The position numbers and the translations under genes were made by a program. A stretch of 59,410 bases of DNA, from assembly GCA_930971385.1 (NCBI GenBank), contig CAKNGB010000007.1, forward strand, positions 1 to 59,410, in the 5' to 3' direction. This document shows, piece by piece, positions 8,803 to 17,582 of the stretch. The DNA is from an uncultured Clostridia bacterium. Lineage in GTDB: Bacteria; Bacillota; Clostridia; Christensenellales; UBA1242. Position 1 is the stretch's first letter. Each line of letters begins with the position of its first letter. The notes below the pieces were generated by a model. It was given only the letters and a program-made list of their open reading frames with translations, was not told where the DNA came from and ran no database searches.

Positions 8803-9579
8803 ATTTTCTTCATCTTTATTTATTTGTTTAATTTTCTTTAAAACATCTTTATATGTGCCATACGCGCGGTTGGCAGTTGATATTGATATTTCATTTTTCA
8901 AAGTTTTGATGTAATAATTTTTTGAATTTCTCTTTATTGTTTTATAAAAATTTTTTGAAAGATTGTGCTGTGATAGGTATAGGAAAATTTTTGGGTCATA
9001 TTTAGAAATTTTGAGAAAGGTTTCTTCTCCAAATATTTCAAAAATGGCATTTGCTTTTTTCGTTAAATTTTCTTTTGTTTCAAAAATATCATGCCAATGA
9101 ATTGTTAAGTTGTCTATGGAATCAGAAAAATTTAATTTTTTTAAATTCGGCAAAAGGTTGAAATCGGAAATATTAAGTTCTTGGCAACTAGTTGGAATTG
9201 ATATTTCTTCAACTGAAGTGCCAGCAAAAGCTGAAATGTCGATTTTTACTAAATCATCTAAAATTACCTTTTTTAAATTTTTTGCGTTTAAAAATAAGTT
9301 GGGATGAAGTTCTTTAACTGATATAATTGCTTTTTCAATATTTGAGTTTTCGAAGGTGTTTTCTTCAATATCAAAGCTTTCATTATTGATATACCTTATC
9401 TCTTTCAATTTTGGAAAATAGGTTTTACTAAAAATATAAATTTGGTTCCCCTTTTCATCCTTTGGCAACTTCAAAAAATCAATTTCGCTTAAATCAAGTT
9501 TTTCAATTTCTTTTGTTTTTCCGTGAAGTATTAAGTTGTATAAGTCATCCATGCTGACGGCGTAAAAGTAGTTTTCCAT
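8782..9579 (-). CDS. Leucine-rich-repeat protein (BspA-type), intracellular
   Basis: A 265-aa protein without a signal peptide. Residues 45-165 contain several irregular repeats with spaced Leu, Ile and Phe (LKEIRYINNESFDIEEN, LKKVILDDLVKIDISAF, VEEISIPTSCQELNIS) of the LRR_5/BspA type. Such repeats usually form protein-binding surfaces. The C-terminal 90 residues are basic and unassigned. A promoter (TTGACG, 17 bp, TAAAAT at 9598-9626) drives it. It is an isolated accessory gene and its target is unknown. Confidence 0.65.
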   Translation of the reverse strand: MENYFYAVSMDDLYNLILHGKTKEIEKLDLSEIDFLKLPKDEKGNQIYIFSKTYFPKLKEIRYINNESFDIEENTFENSNIEKAIISVKELHPNLFLNAKNLKKVILDDLVKIDISAFAGTSVEEISIPTSCQELNISDFNLLPNLKKLNFSDSIDNLTIHWHDIFETKENLTKKANAIFEIFGEETFLKISKYDPKIFLYLSQHNLSKNFYKTIKRNSKNYYIKTLKNEISISTANRAYGTYKDVLKKIKQINKDEENKNSYVL

Positions 9580-9597
9580 ATTAACCTCTATTTGTGT

Positions 9598-9626
9598 ATT
9601 TTACATCATTCTTTTTCATGCGTCAA
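9598..9626 (-). promoter_or_regulatory. Promoter of the LRR gene
   Basis: On the minus strand TTGACG (9621-9626), a 17-bp spacer and TAAAAT (9598-9603). Confidence 0.7.
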
Positions 9627-9760
9627 TAGTAAATTTTAATCGTTATTATCTCAATCATATTATAGTGGTTTTTCATGAAATAGGTTAATAAGAAAATTGA
9701 ATAAATAATCTTATTTTCCCTTTTGTATTATAAAAATTGATTTTTTCTCAAACTTATAAA

Positions 9761-9910
9761 AACTATGTGTTGTTAAAACTTAAACAAGTTAAGTTTCAAT
9801 TTTGCTAAACGCAAAACACACAATAAATTGTGTTCATCACATAGTATGTATGAACATCAGTTTCGCTCAAATGCGACTTCGTCGCGCTTGGCTCAACTTC
9901 CGATAATATA
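9761..9910. repeat. Palindromic repeat family R, copy 1
   Basis: One of three related units of about 145-150 bp. The first half forms a large hairpin closed by ACTATGTG/CATCACATAGT arms (9762-9772 and 9835-9845). The second half forms a smaller hairpin with ATCAG and CCGAT ends around GCGACTTCGTCGC. It ends with CGATAATATA. No coding frame is present. Copy 2 follows without a gap. Confidence 0.8.
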
Positions 9911-10055
9911 ACCTATGTGATGTTAAAATTTAAACAAATTAAATTTTAATAAATTCTTTCGAATTTGTGTGCTTCGCCCACCATCACAGTTTGTATGAAC
10001 ATCAGTTTCGCTCAAATGCGACTTCGTCGCGCTTGGCTCAACTTCCGATAATATA
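9911..10055. repeat. Palindromic repeat family R, copy 2
   Basis: Tandem neighbour of copy 1. The right 80 bases are almost identical to copy 1, but the inside of the left hairpin has been replaced by a different AT-rich sequence with its own pairing (AATTC...GAATT). The outer arms CTATGTGATG and CATCACAG are retained. Together the two copies fill most of the 515-bp gap between the LRR gene and spoVG. The remaining part, 9627-9760, shows nothing recognisable. Confidence 0.8.
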
Positions 10056-10056
10056 A

Positions 10057-10082
10057 AAAAGTATGCTTAAAGGCATACTTTT
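10057..10082 (-). terminator. Intrinsic terminator of spoVG
   Basis: AAAAGTATGC pairs with GCATACTTTT. On the minus strand it lies 13 bases after the spoVG stop and is followed by a T run. Confidence 0.8.
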
Positions 10083-10094
10083 GAATATTTACAC

Positions 10095-10370
10095 TTAGTT
10101 TTGTTCATTTGCAAGTGCTTTTTCATACTCAGCGAGGATAAGTTCTTTCAACTTCTCTCTAACTTCGGTTTTGATTGGATGAACAATATCTTTGAATTTG
10201 TTCTCCTCATCGTTAGTTTTTCTTGATGGCATTGAGAGGAAATACCCGTCCTTACCGTTGATGACTTTGATGTCGTGAACAACAAGTTCGTCGTCGATTG
10301 TGATTGAGGCAACCGCTTTAAGTTTGTCGTTGTTGTTTACAAGTCTTACTCTAATGTCTGTGATTTTCAA
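10095..10370 (-). CDS. spoVG: Regulator SpoVG
   Basis: A 91-aa protein matching SpoVG: LKITDIRVRLV at the N terminus, then AVASITIDDELVVHDIKVI and FLSMPSRK, and a helical end. SpoVG is an RNA/DNA-binding regulator involved in septation, sporulation and metabolism. The longer upstream frame is unlikely to be used: the family starts at this position, and a GGAAGG ribosome site lies nine bases before a TTG at 10368-10370. The gene has its own promoter and terminator and is divergent from murC. Confidence 0.88.
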   Translation of the reverse strand: MKITDIRVRLVNNNDKLKAVASITIDDELVVHDIKVINGKDGYFLSMPSRKTNDEENKFKDIVHPIKTEVREKLKELILAEYEKALANEQN

Positions 10371-10416
10371 ATGCTTATACCTTCCTTTTTTTAATTTAAC
10401 CTCTTCGGTCAGATAT

Positions 10417-10444
10417 ATTATAGCACAATTTATTTTTAAAACAA
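10417..10444 (-). promoter_or_regulatory. Promoter of spoVG
   Basis: On the minus strand TTGTTT (10439-10444), a 16-bp spacer and TATAAT (10417-10422). Confidence 0.65.
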
Positions 10445-10458
10445 ACAATTTTAACATT

Positions 10459-10488
10459 TTGTCAAATATTTTTTTAAATTCATAAAAG
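10459..10488 (+). promoter_or_regulatory. Candidate promoter of a leaderless murC transcript
   Basis: TTGTCA (10459-10464), an 18-bp spacer and TAAAAG (10483-10488). The ATG of murC begins five bases further on and there is no ribosome site, so the mRNA would start at or next to the start codon. Confidence 0.45.
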
Positions 10489-10493
10489 ATGCT

Positions 10494-11783
10494 ATGAGAT
10501 ATTATCTTATTGGAATTTGTGGCATATCCATGAGTGCTTTAGCGCATTTTTTGAAAAATAGTGGAAATGAAGTTTCTGGAAGTGATATGAATGTTTCTGG
10601 AGTTAAAAGTTTAGAACGGAACGGCGTAAAAGTTTTTCATAATGAGAATGCCGAAGAAGTCGCAAAAGCAGATGTTGTTGTGGTGTCATCGGCGATAGGA
10701 GAGGATAATGCTGACTTAAAAATTGCAAAGAAATTGAAAAAGAAAGTGTTATCGCGCGGGGAACTTCTGGGCGAGTTATCTAAAAACTATGAAAAGGTTA
10801 TTGCCGTTGCTGGCTCTCATGGAAAAACAACAACGACAGCGCTTATTTATAACATTCTTAAATGTGCAAAAGTTAATCCATCGCTTCATCTTGGAGGAGT
10901 GCTGTGTGAGGAAAAAACAAATTATGTGGTTGGCGACACCAAATATTTTGTGACAGAGGCTTGCGAATATCACGACAATTTCTTATTTCTTCATCCATAT
11001 ATTGGAGTTGTCACAAATGTTGAGGAAGAACATCTAGATTATTTCAAAACCTTTGAAAATGAGTTAAAGTCGTTTGAAAAATTTAAGAGTAATTGTAAGT
11101 ATGTCATAGATGGCTCAAGGCTTTATCCAACGCATATTCGCTATGACAGAAAAGGCCGACTCTGTTTCAATATCGCTTTTGATGACAGTGACGATTTTTC
11201 GATTTCACATCAAAGGAAACTTAAAAAATTAATTTCTTTAAAAGTTCAAATTTTGGAAGAAGTGAATGTTTATAATTGCATATTAGCATATCATGTTTGC
11301 GCGCTTTTAGGCTTTTCAGATGAAATAATAAAAGAGGGGCTCGAAAGTTTCAAAGGTGTGAAGCGTAGGTTTGAAAAAGTGGATTGCGAATACTTTGAAA
11401 ATGTGGTTGTTGATTATGCGCATCATCCAACAGAAATTGAAAATACGATAAAAACAGCGAAAAAAGTGTTCAAAAACAAGAAAATTTTATATATTTTTCA
11501 ACCTCACACATATTCTCGCACTAAAAATCTGTTAAATGAGTTTGTTGAGGTTTTTAAAAAGGTGGATGATTTAATTATGTATAAAACCTATCCAGCAAGA
11601 GAAAAAACTAGCGACGGAATAAGTGCTTTAAAACTTGCCAAAATTTTGGATGTTAATTATTGTGCCAATTTAAACTCGTTAATGAAAAAACTTTTTGTTG
11701 ACTATAACGACAGGGTGCTGGTGTTCATCGGCGCGGGAGATTTACCAGACTTACTTTATAAAAACAAATTTTTAAGGGATTGA
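10494..11783 (+). CDS. murC: UDP-N-acetylmuramate--L-alanine ligase
   Basis: A 429-aa Mur ligase. An N-terminal Rossmann domain begins YYLIGICGISMSALAHFL. The ATP site is GSHGKTTTTAL (about residues 104-114). The central domain has TNVEEEHLDYF and the C-terminal domain has DYAHHPTEI followed by FQPHTYSRT, the MurC-type signature. It adds L-Ala to UDP-MurNAc in the cytoplasm. It is the first gene of a run with an alpha/beta hydrolase, murF and ddl. No ribosome site is visible before the ATG, and a -10-like box lies five bases upstream. Confidence 0.93.
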   Translation: MRYYLIGICGISMSALAHFLKNSGNEVSGSDMNVSGVKSLERNGVKVFHNENAEEVAKADVVVVSSAIGEDNADLKIAKKLKKKVLSRGELLGELSKNYEKVIAVAGSHGKTTTTALIYNILKCAKVNPSLHLGGVLCEEKTNYVVGDTKYFVTEACEYHDNFLFLHPYIGVVTNVEEEHLDYFKTFENELKSFEKFKSNCKYVIDGSRLYPTHIRYDRKGRLCFNIAFDDSDDFSISHQRKLKKLISLKVQILEEVNVYNCILAYHVCALLGFSDEIIKEGLESFKGVKRRFEKVDCEYFENVVVDYAHHPTEIENTIKTAKKVFKNKKILYIFQPHTYSRTKNLLNEFVEVFKKVDDLIMYKTYPAREKTSDGISALKLAKILDVNYCANLNSLMKKLFVDYNDRVLVFIGAGDLPDLLYKNKFLRD

Positions 11784-11822
11784 ATTGTGGAACAACAAAC
11801 TTTATTTGCATAAAATGAGAAT

Positions 11823-12551
11823 ATGATATATGTTTATAAAAATAGTAAAATTTTTTACCGCTACATAGATAGAAACACAGAGGTTGTCAATGTCTATCTT
11901 CATGGTTGGGGTGCTGACTATAAGTCGTTATTCTTTTGCCAAAGCGAGTTAAAATCTTCCTCATTATTCATAGATTTTCCACCATTTGGTAAAAGCGACA
12001 AAGGTATCTGTGGCTGGACGATTTTTTCCTATGCCACCATGGTGGTTTCCTTATGTGAACATTTGAACATAAGAAAAATTAACCTAATCGGGCATTCATT
12101 TGGCGGAAGAGTGGCAATCTTGGTTTCGGTTTTTTGTAAAACAAGGGTAAATAAATTGGTTTTGGTGGATAGTGCTGGGCTTAAACCAAAAAGGAAACTT
12201 TCATACCACTTAAAAAGAGTCAGTTATGAACTTAGGAAAAAATTAAAAATGAATGTGGAAAAATTTGGTAGTAGCGACTATAAAGCACTTCCACCAAACA
12301 TGAAGCGAACCTTTATAAACATTGTTAAAACGCATCTTGATGATTACCTTGAAGGTGTGGAGGTGAGAACGCTGATAATTTTTGGCGAAAATGATAAGGA
12401 AACGCCTGTTTATATGGCAAAACGGTTTAAGAAAAAAATTAAAAACAGCAAACTTTTCATCATGGAAAACGCGGGGCATTTTTGTTTTTTAGATAACAAA
12501 TACATCTTCATCAAAACGCTTAAAAACTTTTTGGAAAAGGAGGAAGAATGA
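11823..12551 (+). CDS. Alpha/beta hydrolase between murC and murF
   Basis: A 242-aa alpha/beta hydrolase fold protein. The oxyanion-region HGWG motif is near residue 28, the nucleophile elbow is GHSFGG (Ser near residue 97), the acid is in FGENDKETP, and the catalytic His is in NAGHFCFL. It has no signal peptide and is probably cytoplasmic. The substrate is unknown; esterase or amidase action on a wall precursor is a guess from its position. It overlaps murF by four bases, so the two are translationally coupled. There is no ribosome site: TAAAAT ends six bases before the ATG. Confidence 0.8.
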   Translation: MIYVYKNSKIFYRYIDRNTEVVNVYLHGWGADYKSLFFCQSELKSSSLFIDFPPFGKSDKGICGWTIFSYATMVVSLCEHLNIRKINLIGHSFGGRVAILVSVFCKTRVNKLVLVDSAGLKPKRKLSYHLKRVSYELRKKLKMNVEKFGSSDYKALPPNMKRTFINIVKTHLDDYLEGVEVRTLIIFGENDKETPVYMAKRFKKKIKNSKLFIMENAGHFCFLDNKYIFIKTLKNFLEKEEE

Positions 12552-13960
12552 CAATTTTATCAGGTTTTCTATATACCATTTTCCTTTCCGTTATTTCTCT
12601 TCCTCTTGTTAAAGTTTATCAACTGGAAAATTATAAGCCTAAAAATTTTTTGAAACGCGTTTTTAAATTTAACATAGCATTTGGAGATAAAAACAAAATA
12701 AATTTCACAAACAGGCTAAAAAGGTTTCTTTTTTGCGATTTTTTATTGATTTTTACGCTGTTTTTTCTCATTTTTTATTTCACAGAGAATATTTATATCA
12801 ATATTACCATGATTTTTGTGGGAATAATTTTACTCCCACTTCTCATGGTTTTATCGCATTTTTTATGCTTACCTATCGAAAAACTTGTGATGAACTTTTA
12901 TATAAGAAAAGCAACTAAGAAGTTAAGTTCCATGCCATGCAAGAAAATCGCTATCACTGGAAGTTTTGGAAAAACTACCACAAAAAACATTCTTCTTCAA
13001 ATCTTGTCGCAAAAATATAAGGTCTGTGCAACGCCAAAAAGTTATAACACGCCAATGGGAGTTTGCAAAACCATATTTGAAAATTTAACAGAAAAAGACG
13101 ATTTCTTTATTGTGGAAATGGGGGCGAGGCACAAGGGTGACATTGCATTTTTGTGTAAACTTGTGGGTGCTGACTATGGAATTTTAACTCCCGTTGGAAA
13201 GTGTCACATTGAAACATTTAAGAGTTTAGAGAATGTGGAAAAAACTAAATTTGAACTATGCGAGAATGTTAAAAATTTTGTGGTGATTAATGGGAAGAGC
13301 GACTCTAACTTAAAACTTTATGAAAATTGTGAAAAGAAGAAATATTTAATTTGCACAAACGAGTCGTTTGCCTATGCAACTGGTGTGCAGGTAAAAGATT
13401 TGAAAACATTTTTTACCTTACATATTGATAAAACAAAAATTGAAGTTTCAACATCTCTATTCGGGAAAAGTAATGTGGATAATATTATTGTTGCGAGTGC
13501 GCTTGCATATCTTCTTGGAGTTAACCTTTTAGACATAAAAAAGGGGATTGAAAGTTTGAAACCAATTCCGCATAGGTTGGAACTTATTAAAGGTTATGCC
13601 TATGTTTTGGACGACTCATATAACAGCAATTTTTCTGGTTTTAAGCAGGCACTTGAAGTGCTTTCAAATTTTAAAGGTAAAAAAATTTTAGTGACACCAG
13701 GCATGGTGGAACTTGGATGCGAGCAGTTCGAACTAAACTATCAAATAGCAAAAAATATGGCTAAGGTTTGTGATGAAATTGTGGTTATGAACAAGGTTAA
13801 CCGTGAGGCAATTTTGAAAGGTCTTTCAGAAGAAAATTTCAATGAGAAGAAAATACATCTAGCTACTTCAAGAAAGGAGCAGACGGAAATTTTGAAGAAG
13901 ATAATAACCAAAGACTCGGTGGTACTTTTTGAAAATGATTTGCCAGATAATTATAAATAA
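12548..13960 (+). CDS. murF: MurF-like ligase with membrane-spanning N terminus
   Basis: A 470-aa Mur ligase. Residues 1-125 contain about three hydrophobic segments in place of the usual soluble UDP-binding domain of MurF. Then follow the ATP loop GSFGKTTTKN (about residue 138), SYNTPMGV and EMGARHKGDI, typical of MurF, DDSYNSN in the C-terminal domain and the ending ENDLPDNY. MurF adds D-Ala-D-Ala to UDP-MurNAc-tripeptide, and ddl follows, which makes that substrate dipeptide. The GGAGG site is clear. The alternative is a MurF-related ligase with another amide substrate. Confidence 0.85.
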   Translation: MTILSGFLYTIFLSVISLPLVKVYQLENYKPKNFLKRVFKFNIAFGDKNKINFTNRLKRFLFCDFLLIFTLFFLIFYFTENIYINITMIFVGIILLPLLMVLSHFLCLPIEKLVMNFYIRKATKKLSSMPCKKIAITGSFGKTTTKNILLQILSQKYKVCATPKSYNTPMGVCKTIFENLTEKDDFFIVEMGARHKGDIAFLCKLVGADYGILTPVGKCHIETFKSLENVEKTKFELCENVKNFVVINGKSDSNLKLYENCEKKKYLICTNESFAYATGVQVKDLKTFFTLHIDKTKIEVSTSLFGKSNVDNIIVASALAYLLGVNLLDIKKGIESLKPIPHRLELIKGYAYVLDDSYNSNFSGFKQALEVLSNFKGKKILVTPGMVELGCEQFELNYQIAKNMAKVCDEIVVMNKVNREAILKGLSEENFNEKKIHLATSRKEQTEILKKIITKDSVVLFENDLPDNYK

Positions 13961-14035
13961 AAAGTGAAAATCCATCAAAAAAAACAGTAAAAAATGTTGA
14001 TTTTTGATTGTTTTTCTTAATTTTAAGAGGTTTTT

Positions 14036-15157
14036 ATGAAGAAAAATGTTTTGTTAATCTATGGCGGAGAAAGTGTGGAGCATGATATTTCCATTATAAC
14101 AGCACTTCAAGCAAGTCAAAATTTGGGAGAAATTTATAAGGTTATACCAGTGTATGTTGGGCGAAATGGTGTGTGGCAACTGGCGGATAATTTGACTGAT
14201 GCCAAGGTGTATGGCAATTTTGATAAGCGTGCCAAAAATGTTCGTCATGCAACGCTTGTTATGGGAAAGCCATATCTAGCCATAAGGAAAGGGAAGAAAT
14301 ATTCCAAATTCATCCCTGTTGATTTTGCACTTTTATGTACTCATGGAAAATTTGGCGAGGACGGCGCTTTGCAAGGAGTTTTGGAGAGTTGTCATATTCC
14401 TTATTCAAGCGCAAACTATAAATCCAGTGCGCTTTGCATGGATAAAATTTTTATGAAAGACATTTTTATTTCTAGATGTATTCCTTGCGTGGAAAGCGTG
14501 GCGGTGGATTTAAAGGAATATAAAGAAAACGCTAAAAAGGTTTTAAGCGAGGTGGAAAAACTCAAATTTCCTGTTATCATCAAGCCTAGTTGCCTTGGAA
14601 GTTCCATTGGCATTAAGGTTTGCCACAACAAAGAGGAATTTGATGATGCTGTCAATTTTTCTTTCCAATTTGACAGGCGAGTTCTTGTGGAAAAATATAT
14701 TAAAAACATGACGGAATTTAACTGTGCATGTGTGCATATGAATGGCGAAGAAAAAGTTTCAAGTGTGGAAGAGGTTAAAAAGGAGGATGAAATTTTCTCG
14801 TTTGAAGAAAAGTATTTGAACGGCGGAGCGAAAAAGTCGCAAAAGATAGATAAAAATTTGGCGGTTAAAATTAAAAATTTGACAGAAAAGATTTACAAGA
14901 TTTTTGATTTATATGGTGTTGTGCGTGTTGACTATATTTTCGATAACGACAAAAATAAACTCTATGTGAATGAAATAAATCCCATTCCCGGCTCGCTTGC
15001 CTTTTATCTATTTAAAGATTTATCCTTTAAAGACTTACTCAACATTTTAATTGAAGAGGGAGTGGAGCGAGTTAAAAATGAGCACTACATTTCTGCCTAT
15101 GATAGCGAAGCGCTTGATGTTTTTGAAAAATTAAATTTAACATATAAAAATAAATAA
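14036..15157 (+). CDS. ddl: D-alanine--D-alanine ligase
   Basis: A 373-aa ATP-grasp enzyme. The N-terminal YGGESVEHDISIITA motif carries the family Glu and Ser/His region, HGKFGEDGALQG follows at about residue 103, KPSCLGSSIGIK is the ATP-grasp loop, and EINPIPGSLAFYLF contains the metal- and D-Ala-binding residues. It makes D-Ala-D-Ala in the cytoplasm for MurF, encoded just upstream. The Phe/Leu ending of the PGSLAFYLF motif suggests normal D-Ala use rather than D-Lac, but this is not certain. An AAGAGG site precedes the ATG. Confidence 0.93.
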   Translation: MKKNVLLIYGGESVEHDISIITALQASQNLGEIYKVIPVYVGRNGVWQLADNLTDAKVYGNFDKRAKNVRHATLVMGKPYLAIRKGKKYSKFIPVDFALLCTHGKFGEDGALQGVLESCHIPYSSANYKSSALCMDKIFMKDIFISRCIPCVESVAVDLKEYKENAKKVLSEVEKLKFPVIIKPSCLGSSIGIKVCHNKEEFDDAVNFSFQFDRRVLVEKYIKNMTEFNCACVHMNGEEKVSSVEEVKKEDEIFSFEEKYLNGGAKKSQKIDKNLAVKIKNLTEKIYKIFDLYGVVRVDYIFDNDKNKLYVNEINPIPGSLAFYLFKDLSFKDLLNILIEEGVERVKNEHYISAYDSEALDVFEKLNLTYKNK

Positions 15158-15194
15158 TAAAGATTTGTTAAAAAGAAAAAAGCAAATTTTAAAC

Positions 15195-15254
15195 AAAAAA
15201 ATAAGCAAAATTCATTAAAAATTGCTTATTTTTTTGTTTTTTTATTAAAAATTA
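15195..15254 (+). terminator. Terminator after ddl; copy 1 of a direct repeat
   Basis: AATAAGCAA pairs with TTGCTTATT, followed by a long T run. Nearly the same 60 bases recur at 16345-16405, on the other side of the subtilase gene. Confidence 0.8.
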
Positions 15255-15283
15255 TATATATTTTGTTATTTTTTCAAATTCTA

Positions 15284-15312
15284 TTGAAATTGTTAAACAA
15301 AAATGGTATAAT
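15284..15312 (+). promoter_or_regulatory. Promoter of the subtilase gene
   Basis: TTGAAA (15284-15289), 17 bp, TATAAT (15307-15312), then AGGAG before the ATG at 15334. Confidence 0.75.
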
Positions 15313-15333
15313 AAAAATATAGGAGAATATGTT

Positions 15334-16341
15334 ATGGATGGTGATTTGGGAAAGAGTAAGATTGTGGATATTAGAAATATATCATTTTCGCCTAATAATA
15401 AAATTCACAAAGTTCCAAAGATGAGAAAATTAAAGGAATGGATTTTTAATGCTGACACAAAGTGGAAAGATGACGATCTTCCAAAATTTTTAATTGAATA
15501 TGGAAAAAATCCTCCTTATTTAGAAAATTTACATAGCATGGGTTTAAAAGGTGATGGGGTGACTGTTGCGATTATTGACCAGCCATTAGCATTAAACCAT
15601 CCTGAATATGATGGAAAGATATTAAAGTATAAAAATTTTTGTGAAGACTCAGACGAAAGCAGTATGCATGGACCTGCGGTGACAAGTTTACTTGTGGGGA
15701 AAAATATTGGAGTCGCTCCACATGCAAAAGTTGTGTATGCCGCAATTCCAACTTGGTTTAATGATGCAAACGATGCCGTGCAAGCACTTGAATGGATAAT
15801 TGAAGAAAATAAAAAACTTCCAAAGGGTGAAAAAATTAAGTTTGTTTCGGTTTCAGCTGGATTTGGGGTTGATAGAATATTTAGACATAGCGAAAACTGG
15901 AATACACTTGTTGAAAAGGCGCAGAAAAATGGCTTATGCATTGTTGAATGCACGGAAGGAAATAAATTTATTAGTTCTGGATATGTTGATATTGAAACGA
16001 AAGAATTTAAATATGGTTTTCCAAGTATGCCAATGCGAATGAAACAAATTGGCAATGTGCATGCGCCATGTTCAATGCGAACGGTGGCGGAAAGTTATGA
16101 TAATAAAAACTTCTCTTACACTTACTGTGGCGTTGGTGGGCTTAGTTGGGCAATTCCTTATGCGGTTGGACTTCTTGCAATAGGGCAACAAATCAACAAA
16201 AATATGTCCGCTTTTGATTTAAAAAACATCTTAATTGAAACGGCAAGTGAAAATGAATGTGTTGTAGATCCTGATAAGTTTGCTGAAAGAGTGAAATCTT
16301 TTTCTAAAGAATCTAAAGAAATAGTTAAAGAAGAAAAATAA
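15334..16341 (+). CDS. Subtilisin-family (S8) serine peptidase, intracellular
   Basis: A 335-aa protein with the S8 triad in order: Asp in VTVAIIDQPL (about residue 86), His in SMHGPAVTSLLVG (about 112), and Ser in GGLSWAIPYAVGLLAI (about 272). The motifs diverge from the usual DTG, HGT and GTSMA but keep all three residues. There is no signal peptide and no propeptide-like region, so the enzyme probably acts inside the cell. It is monocistronic, with its own promoter, and is bracketed by two nearly identical terminators. The substrate is unknown. Confidence 0.8.
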   Translation: MDGDLGKSKIVDIRNISFSPNNKIHKVPKMRKLKEWIFNADTKWKDDDLPKFLIEYGKNPPYLENLHSMGLKGDGVTVAIIDQPLALNHPEYDGKILKYKNFCEDSDESSMHGPAVTSLLVGKNIGVAPHAKVVYAAIPTWFNDANDAVQALEWIIEENKKLPKGEKIKFVSVSAGFGVDRIFRHSENWNTLVEKAQKNGLCIVECTEGNKFISSGYVDIETKEFKYGFPSMPMRMKQIGNVHAPCSMRTVAESYDNKNFSYTYCGVGGLSWAIPYAVGLLAIGQQINKNMSAFDLKNILIETASENECVVDPDKFAERVKSFSKESKEIVKEEK

Positions 16342-16344
16342 ATA

Positions 16345-16405
16345 GAAAAAATAAGCATAATTCACTTAAAATTGCTTATTTTTTTGTTTTTTTTATTAAA
16401 AAATT
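16345..16405. terminator. Terminator after the subtilase gene; copy 2 of a direct repeat
   Basis: The AATAAGCA.../...TTGCTTATT hairpin and T run differ from 15195-15254 at only a few positions over about 60 bases. The A run on the 5' side could also serve the convergent S41 gene. Confidence 0.75.
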
Positions 16406-16418
16406 CTATTTTGTTTGT

Positions 16419-17576
16419 TTAAATTTTTTCTCTGTTTTTATTTTTAATATATTCTAACGCGGTTGCAAGGGTTTTGTCTTTTTTGTTTTGCAAATCTTCT
16501 ATTGTTAGTGGAACTTCAATGTCGGGCTTTATCGCTCCAGATTTCTTAAACACATCGCTAAAATCGAAAAGTTTTTCTAAGTAGCAAATTATTAGGTCAT
16601 CGCTTAATTCTATTTTGCCAGAGCTTTGTCCAAACCTAATATTGCCTTGCCCAAGAGGTTGCCCAATTAAAGTTGTGTTTAAAATTTCTTTTGCATAACG
16701 AACAGCCCAAGTGCCAGAAGAAAAAACTCTGTTATCTGTCAGTGTCACGCCAGTTATATTTTTTCCGCGCAGATAATGTAATAAAGGTAAAATGATTTCT
16801 GAATTGCCACCGGGATTTCCGCGGACATCAAGGATATAGTTTTTTATATCCTCTTTTTCAATTCTTTCTTTAATTTCTTCAAAAAATTTTTCAATATCAC
16901 TTTTAAGTTTATTATCGCAAGTTATATAATTAATTTTGATGATATTAGGTTGTATCAAATAATAATTGTATGGTTTATCATCTGTCAAATCATATGGAGG
17001 AAAACATTTGAGAAAGTTAAAATAATCTTTTGTTGTGTCAACCTTTAATTTTTGTCCATTTTCTAGTTCAATGAAAGAATAGTCAATATCTAAAATATCA
17101 TATAGAGTTGTCATGTTTAAATATTTGCAAAGTTGCACATCTAGCCATTCGTTTGTTTCATAAAAAATGAACGGAGTCATTTGTTGGCAAATTTCTTCAA
17201 TTGGTTTATCACCAATTTTTTTAACTTCCAAAAGTTTTTCATCACAAATTGCATATACTTTGTTATTCAAACACAAGAGGTGCTGATTTAAATATTTGCG
17301 GTTTTCCACTTCTTTTTTATATCTAACGCCTAAGTGCGCATTGTGGAATTTGGCAAGCATTTTGGTTAAATATTCATAAAATTTATCGTCAGAGACAGCA
17401 TCAACATTTCCTAAACATGAAATATATTCGTCGACATTTTTGTTGATTTCCATTTGATTTTTAATAAATTCTTCAATTGCACTTTTCTCTTTCATGAGGG
17501 CAAGCGATTTATCTTTGATGATTTTTGCAACATAAAATAATTGTTCGGTTTTAGGCAAATTTCTAAGACTTTCCAT
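16419..17576 (-). CDS. S41-family (C-terminal-processing type) peptidase
   Basis: A 385-aa protein. The C-terminal half carries the S41 core: NYILDVRGNPGGNSEIILPLL, then VFSSGTWAVRYAKE with the presumed nucleophile Ser and a downstream Lys, and IGQPLGQGNIRFGQ. The N-terminal 180 residues look like a helical cap rather than a PDZ domain. No signal peptide is visible, unlike exported CtpA homologues, so it may be intracellular. Its promoter (TTGACA, 17 bp, TATACT) ends six bases before the ATG, which implies a leaderless transcript. Confidence 0.8.
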   Translation of the reverse strand: MESLRNLPKTEQLFYVAKIIKDKSLALMKEKSAIEEFIKNQMEINKNVDEYISCLGNVDAVSDDKFYEYLTKMLAKFHNAHLGVRYKKEVENRKYLNQHLLCLNNKVYAICDEKLLEVKKIGDKPIEEICQQMTPFIFYETNEWLDVQLCKYLNMTTLYDILDIDYSFIELENGQKLKVDTTKDYFNFLKCFPPYDLTDDKPYNYYLIQPNIIKINYITCDNKLKSDIEKFFEEIKERIEKEDIKNYILDVRGNPGGNSEIILPLLHYLRGKNITGVTLTDNRVFSSGTWAVRYAKEILNTTLIGQPLGQGNIRFGQSSGKIELSDDLIICYLEKLFDFSDVFKKSGAIKPDIEVPLTIEDLQNKKDKTLATALEYIKNKNREKI

Positions 17577-17582
17577 ATAGAA

